Shown here piece by piece: positions 57,778 through 64,000 of a stretch of DNA of 64,000 nucleotides. The stretch is from NCBI RefSeq assembly GCF_014356525.2, contig NC_052510.1, forward strand, positions 18,829,999 through 18,893,998, given 5' to 3'. This stretch comes from Nilaparvata lugens (lineage: Eukaryota > Arthropoda > Insecta > Hemiptera > Delphacidae). The notes beneath the pieces are model-generated. The model was not told the origin of the DNA and searched no databases. It saw only the letters and a list, made by a program, of their open reading frames with translations. The translations under genes and the position numbers were made by a program. Position 1 is the stretch's first letter; every line of letters begins with the position of its first letter.

Positions 57778-60119
57778 CCTAGTTTTACAAAATCCATTTC
57801 AAAAGAAAAATTAATTTTCTTCTCACTTTCTCAAAATGCACTTCTTCCTCAGACTACAGCCTAGACTCAGACTAAGTTCCAAGACATTGCGATAGCAGCA
57901 GGTGACTGTTAATGAGTTAGTGTGTTCGAGCTCAAAAAAGGAACGTACTAGTGTGAAAAAGAATCGAAGAAGGAGACAAAAGTAAGAGAAGTTGTGTTCA
58001 GTAACGCGTGCCGTGGGTTGTTAACATACGGGTAGCCAACCATGTCCCTCTCCTGCAGTTTCACTCATTCTCTGATGAACATTTTGACAAGACGTCATAG
58101 CGACCAATTACTATACAATACACATAAAAAATATACACGATTATACATTCGTTCCAAGAAGTCCTTAATTGAGCACACGTCCTGCCCGAAATCGCCCTGA
58201 AGTTTGAGGTACCACTAATGTTTTCAAAAATATTATTTTTCAAAGAAAAATAATATGTTTAGTCTATCGAGGTTTTGTTATGAGCAGATGCTGATGATGT
58301 TTGAATCATTGCTACACAGGATGATAAATGATAAGCGTTCCTTTCTTATGAAATTAGTGTACTAATAATAGAAATAATGAATCAGTAGTTATAATGTAGC
58401 AAAAATGAATGGAAAATAGTTTAGATTAGAAGAGTAACTCTAGATTTGCAATTTAATTGTGAAATAAAAATCATTCCTATTGGAAAATATGACTGTATGA
58501 AAAAGCATAATCTGCTATAAAACAATTCAGATTGCTATTTAATTATCATTTGTTTGTCTTACCTGAGAATATATCACAGGATTAATTGAGGAATTCAAGT
58601 TGTAAAGCTCCAACTGATTTTGAAAAGATTTTGTTGCACAGAACTTATCTTATAATTTTGAACAGTTTTGTCGACTTTTTTTAGATTGATCTGTAACATA
58701 TAAAATTGGATAATGATAATGGTAATTTTCATTATGATTTCATCTATTCATGATGATAGCGTATTGAAATCTGCATTCTGCATTTCCCAAACCCTTACAT
58801 GCAAGTACGCGTATATTAAATATTGTAAGTGTAATAAACATTATTATTTTTGTGTGAGGGAATAGATTTGTTTGGAAGTTAACGAAATGAAACATAGATT
58901 GACCTACTGAGGAAACCCCCTTTTCTAATTTGTCAGTTCCGGTAATAAATGTCTACAATACAAGATTCATTGAAGACACAAAGCATTTATAATGAGTTCT
59001 GATTATTTATGCGTTTGAAAAATCAATTAAGTGTCATCTGCAAGACGGGGCGGTGTGTTGTGGTGTGGCTGAGTCGATAATTGAGGAAGCTAAAAGAACG
59101 AGAAAACAAAACGGAAGTAAAATAGTAAAAAGAGGGAATGGAATAGGGTGAGGAATAAAGGGGAGGGATCCGAAGGTTGAAAAAGAAATCCAAATTGAAT
59201 AAATTAATGATAATTAAAATCGGTCGAAGTCGAATTCATTGTGACAGGTGATATTCATTAGCGGAAAAGCTGGTTGAATTTTAATTATCTTGTGTTTACG
59301 TCAACAGTCAACATACTTGTTTGGTGTTCCAAGTGAAGTTTTATCAATTGAAACACTGTCCTAATGACAATTATTGTATGTTAACACAAGTGTAAACATA
59401 TATTGGAATGAATTTATTCTATCAATATACTACAATCTATAAGTCAGGAGTTGTTTTATTTTGGAAAATAAGCCTTGAGCTATATAGTTGGTGTCTTCAT
59501 GCTCCTCAAAAGAAGAAATGAATTTTCTGACGTTTCCAATATCGATCATTCAGAATTTCTAGCATTCTAAATTGAAATAATAATAGATACAAAAGATACA
59601 TGAAGACAAGCTTATAGTCATACTACTAACAACAATTTTTCTTTAAAACTACGTTGCTTCAATACAAATGTAGGCAAATCAAATTATGGAATAAATACGG
59701 GGTATTATTACGGCAATTGTGTAAACAGTAGAAATTCTCTTGCCATTGCTCATGCCGTCATAGCAGTACATGGAAATCGGTTTTTTTTCAAGACGTTTTC
59801 CATTTATGAAGAAAAACCGTTTTCCATATTTATTCCACTTTTTTTATAGAAAACGGTACCATTCTCTTCATAGTCACCACAACACAACTTCATCCCAAAT
59901 AGAAGTTCATCCGTGCCGTTTACGAATACACTACCTACAATGTAAGGCCTAAATTGAAAACATTTTTCAGTAAGAGGCTTGTCCAAAACAACATCGCTTA
60001 ACGTTCATAGCCCATTGTTTGGTCAGTCGGAATTAACGGACAACATATTTAGGCTACTGAAAAACTATTTACTAAAAACAATGCACAAAAATTGATCATT
60101 ACGCTGATTAGAACTGAAA
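57778..60119. other. Unannotated stretch
   Basis: No gene supported. A strong acceptor-like CCCTCTCCTGCAG at about 58,048-58,060 precedes an open segment, but no donor or domain confirms an exon. A purine-rich patch lies at about 59,080-59,210. Confidence 0.35.
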
Positions 60120-60560
60120 CGAGAGCAGTTAGCCGTGTTTATCGCGCCCGATTTTCGGAAACATTGTGGGACGTTCGCAGCGCAATTCAATAGGACTATC
60201 CCAATGCGCGGCCGAAATTTCACACGATGAATCGGTGGCAGTGATTACGTGCATCAGCGAAGGCGATATCATCGTCACAACGGAAAACACTTTTCGAATC
60301 AAGTACGGAACGGGCATTAACTGTAAATTAAAGAAACCGTAATTACAAGCGGCGCGTTCATTTGCGAGCTGCGAATGTATCCGTTCGAAAAGTTGTGGGA
60401 AAATTTGGTCGCAAGTTACCTCCAAGTTTCGAACTCGCTCGCTCATTAATAGTTATGAATTTTAATGCGCAATTAATTAACGTTCACCTCTCCACAGCCG
60501 ATCCGTGTATCATTATTATTTACTGCTACGGCACGAGCCATGCTAACATACATGATATCA
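60120..60560. promoter_or_regulatory. CpG-rich island-like block, possible conserved regulatory DNA
   Basis: CpG dinucleotides are frequent here, and both strands hold ORFs of 100 or more codons without any recognisable domain. AT-rich homeodomain-type motifs (TTAATTAA, CATTAATAG, AATTAATTAAC) are interspersed between about 60,440 and 60,485. The mix suggests a promoter or conserved enhancer, but nothing in the sequence proves function. An exon is an alternative. Confidence 0.35.
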
Positions 60561-60576
60561 CGTCCGGTCTCGTTTC

Positions 60577-60586
<10 letters not shown>

Positions 60587-60607
<21 letters not shown>
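60587..60607. repeat. Short (GT)n repeat
   Basis: About ten GT units next to the CpG-rich block. Confidence 0.85.
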
Positions 60608-60840
60608 GAGAAGTTGCAAGTTGCTCTTCTGTCTATTCTACAACCGCGGGAGAAAGTGGCACTCAATTGTTATTTGTGTGAATTATTGTCCTATTTCTAT
60701 AAATATTGTAGATGTGCACCATGTGGCCTGATAAAGAACGCTTTCAGAGATGAACTATATTGTTTCTTATGCATTCGTGATAATGATATTTTTTATTATA
60801 ATATTAACAAAAAAAATCCAAATGATGCCTTGGAATTTCA

Positions 60841-61381
60841 TTTTCCTACAGTTACCTTGAAAAGTGACCATTCTTGCGTTGATTACAGAACGCAAAGAAT
60901 CACTTTTTCGCACTCGTGCGCAAAGTATTACTTTGCGTACTCTTAATACTTTGCATATTATCTTGCAGCCATCCCAATCAGCTGTTGACATTGTTGGCGT
61001 GTATTTTGAATGCGAATTTGTTCTATCTATATTTTTTATGATTTTCAAATAAATAAAAATGAGAACTCATTAATTTATACATTTTGAATATTATTATTCA
61101 TTATTTCAAATAATATTTTTTTCATTCATAAATTGATTGGTTGAAAAGTTATTTAGAAATTAAGATTCACTCAAAATTATTCAAAGTTTCAAATTAATTG
61201 AATTAATTCAATTTTTAATTTGAATAAATTATCGATTATTAATTTTCAATTGGATTATCAAGTTTAAAATAAATAAGTTGTTATTAATAACAAAATTATA
61301 CAGACAAACATTTGATGGATTTCAGCCATCATTTTACCCATAATCAACCACTTTTCATATTCAATGGTAACTGTAGGAAAA
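60841..61381. mobile_element. Possible MITE with inverted ends (541 bp)
   Basis: TTTTCCTACAGTTACC at 60,841-60,856 is complementary to 61,366-61,381. Similarity continues inward with gaps (AAAAGTG...TTGATTA on one end and its complement on the other), about 35 bp in all. The interior has palindromic CGCAAAG/CTTTGCG motifs (60,892-60,955) and is otherwise very AT-rich. Confidence 0.5.
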
Positions 61382-62321
61382 ATTTAATGTGAAATACGTG
61401 CGCGAAGCTCCTCTGCTGCACTCAAGAAACCATTCCGCCCTCGCCTATGGTTCGTGCGTAAACGTTTCTTTCGGCGCAGCAAACTGTCACTTTGCGCACT
61501 AGTTGCACAAATAACTATTTCAATTTATAATAATGCCCCAAACATTATTAATCGAATAAATTTGCATACTCTTATTCCAAGAGTATTTGAAATTTCTCAC
61601 CACAATTTTCACAAATAGAATATTTATTACATTATTCTTTGTTCTTCTACTGTAGGGTTTTTGTTAATTCACAATATCGTATGTTCAACGTTTCAATATC
61701 GTATTAAAAATTCGATAAATATCACAAGTTGAATAATAATAGAATGATTTCAGTTTTTCCTTCCGCGTTTTCATTTTAATGTTCATGTCTCGAATTCATT
61801 AAGCATCAATAGATTTTTTGCGGGTGAAATCAATAAAATCACTTGTAGGCAATCGATCAAGTATTCAATTGTTCGAGTGTGTTTCCTCGTCAGCAGTTTG
61901 GATAAAAAAGGGTCCCCACTTTCAAATCAACTTTGAAATCATAGGCTACAACTGAGTTATTAAATTCATGAAGGAATGTAATAAAAATCTCTGTTTTGAA
62001 GTAAGTTGAATAATCAAGAATTATTATAATAGTATTGTTTATTTCTAGCCAAACAACACTTTATTATTCATTTAATTAAAAGACTCGCAAGTTGAGGTCT
62101 TTACATGGAGACAGCGTTGGCGTCTAATTTAATTGTACCGTGCATTGCTAGTTTGTTTCACGGCCGCAGCCTACTGAACAACTAGAAATAATAATCCCAG
62201 CTCCGAAATAATAAAGAAAAACAGGCACTCCATTTCACTCGAGTCTGTTTCAGGCTATAGCCTTAGCCTTACTACCTTTTGGCATCATCTTCGTTTTCAT
62301 GCAACACGCATAGCCTTGCAG
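61382..62321. other. Unannotated stretch with a CpG-rich patch
   Basis: About 61,398-61,510 has GCGC and TTTGCGCAC motifs like those in the preceding element and may belong to a related repeat. Confidence 0.35.
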
Positions 62322-62471
62322 TGCGCGCTCCTGTTCCGTTTTAATGACAATTTACGTGTACAAGAAAATGATAGCATCAGCTCTTCTAGTAGACAAGTGG
62401 CCTTGAATACGAATTTACTCGACAAACAAAAGAGTATGATGGAAATTTCAATGAATTATCTAACTGTGTAG
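62322..62471 (+). other. Possible terminal coding exon (weak)
   Basis: An acceptor-like CATAGCCTTGCAG precedes an open segment of 49 codons ending in TAG at 62,469-62,471. It contains RFNDNLRVQENDSISSSS and resembles a polar C-terminal tail. No domain or neighbouring exon supports it. Confidence 0.2.
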
Positions 62472-64000
62472 TGGAGATTTTGAAAGTTTTGTACGATAGA
62501 AAGTTTTACAATATTCGTAGTGATAATTTCTACCGTGGAATAGCCAATCTATCGTTCATGGTTTGAACATTTATTAAAATTCCAGTACATTATTTGTACG
62601 ACTACTATTGATTTTGTACCATTTTTTCTTAAAAAAATAAAAATTTATACAAGTATTATTATTAAAATTATCAGTAAAACATGAAATATTTTGAGTATGA
62701 GGCAAGGGGAATGATTTTTTTAGGGAATAATCTGAGCTCCACTACTCCTCATAGCCCTTGCCAATTTTTCTTTGGGATTTGAGATGAGAAAGTTTCTGGT
62801 TCAGCCAGTGACTTTTCTTCATCGATGACGGAGTTCTGTGTAAATATCATTCATGTATTTGCTCAATAGGATGCAAGGACTTAATCTATGGCGGATTACA
62901 GAAAATTTTAAAGTTTTTCTCCTGAATATTTTAAACTTTCCTCCCTGGCTGAATATATTTCAACATTGTTTAAATTCAGGTTACATTCATGGAAGAATAG
63001 TATCATACTGTATTAGACCATTAGGTCTCCATAAGAGCTAAAAAAAATCCTCCCCAAACAGACCGTTCAAATAAGTATCTGTTTTTATACTGGTTTTTGT
63101 CTTTCCAACATATAATGACTACCATATATCTTAAAACTAATTTTAACTCTGCATGAATCAACCCTTTTGCTTTTTCTGAAAAGGTGTAACTGAAAACTAA
63201 TTGTTTTTGACCGCTTCGAAGTTGCAGCTGAAGCAGCTACCCCTAAATTTCATATTAATAGATTGAGATTTTACAACAGTCGAATGTCAGATCAATATTG
63301 GTGATAAATGATAAGGACACATGAGTGTTCCCGACTGAATTATGTGTGATAAGAGTAGATAAGAAACGAACGTTTTAGAAGCTTCTGTTAGCATCTGCTC
63401 CAGGTGGATGGACACCTATTGGATTGACAGCCGGCTGTGCAGTCAGCGGGGACTCCTAGCTGTGCTCAGGAGCTGATTTCAAACACTACGAGATAGGAAA
63501 CCGAGTGTTTCTATCACAGATAACAATCTTGACAAGCTACAGGAATGGGATGGTCTAGATAATTCCATAGATATCAGTGTTGATTATTAAATTTGTTAAA
63601 TTGGAACGCTCTTCAACTGTAAGATTGTTTCTATTATTGTTTGTTTTCTTTCGATGATGAAATTTTTTCGATTCTCAGTGTTTGTATAATGAAAGAGAGA
63701 AAGGGAGAAATTTATTTTTCAATTCAACAAAACGAATATTGTCCTTTGCATGTGACATTTGTCAGTCGATATTCAGCTGAAATTGAGTCAATGAAGTGTC
63801 AGATTTTTATTTATTTATATTAAGATATTCAATTTATCGATTCTTGTATGAATAAATTCATGAAATTCATTTCAATTCAATGAAAAAATCATAACTATTT
63901 ATCATTATGATGTGTTTTCATAATATTGCCTTGATAGAATTACTCCATGATGGAGTTTCCTTAACATTTCATTAAAAATTAATGTGTTTTCATACATTCA
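62472..64000. other. Unannotated AT-rich stretch
   Basis: No gene, RNA or structured repeat is supported. Short ORFs are AT-driven. Confidence 0.35.

Noticed and set aside
60362..60946. 194-codon ORF across the CpG-rich block
   Set aside because: It runs through a GT microsatellite and has an equally long partner on the other strand. No domain is seen.
1..64000. CRISPR array, bacterial operon or prophage
   Set aside because: No regularly spaced short repeats, no ribosome-binding sites and no clustered co-directional genes. The window is eukaryotic.

Overview
The window is AT-rich eukaryotic DNA with long gene-free stretches, many insect-type transposable elements and no bacterial-style operons. 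BEL/Pao, Harbinger, Jockey/CR1-like LINEs, a tRNA-derived SINE, fold-back elements and a DUF7869-family gene together point to a hemipteran insect. A planthopper is my best guess from repeat style, but this is inference. I see no complete single-exon host gene. Everything with a recognisable long coding region is transposon-derived, and the rest looks like intron or intergenic DNA with a few possible small exons.

Layout. 1-12,267: mostly unannotated, with three hairpin fold-back elements (752-865, 5774-5921, 8516-8614) and a tRNA-derived SINE with clear target-site duplications (2642-2893). 12,268-24,716: a nested structure. A gene of the DUF7869 family lies in two halves (12,543-13,680 and 22,617-23,391). 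It is flanked by 34-bp terminal inverted repeats, so I propose it is the core of a large DNA transposon. A BEL/Pao LTR retrotransposon (13,681-22,616) sits in its middle. The BEL element has near-identical LTRs and one open 1350-codon ORF that encodes gag, protease and integrase, but the reverse transcriptase and RNase H domains are missing without breaking the frame.

24,717-40,072: no long genes. Three short plus-strand segments (27,321-27,424; 28,673-28,799; 30,524-30,583) have splice-like borders and compatible phases and could be exons of a host gene. A possible minus-strand terminal exon (33,469-33,656) sits beside a degenerate tandem array. A 2.1-kb inverted-repeat structure with circularly permuted arms occupies 34,796-36,927.

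40,073-46,650: a second nest. A 1.3-kb Harbinger derivative (TAA target duplication, N-terminal transposase fragment only) is followed by a 4.3-kb LINE. The LINE is flanked by a perfect 147-bp direct repeat that includes the Harbinger end. A 764-bp element with 12-bp inverted ends and an internal (GT)n tract follows.

46,651-64,000: a 5'-truncated LINE with a broken reverse transcriptase (53,837-55,583), a perfect 53-bp-arm hairpin (57,008-57,164), several polypurine tracts, a CpG-rich island-like block (about 60,120-60,560), and a small inverted-end element (60,841-61,381).
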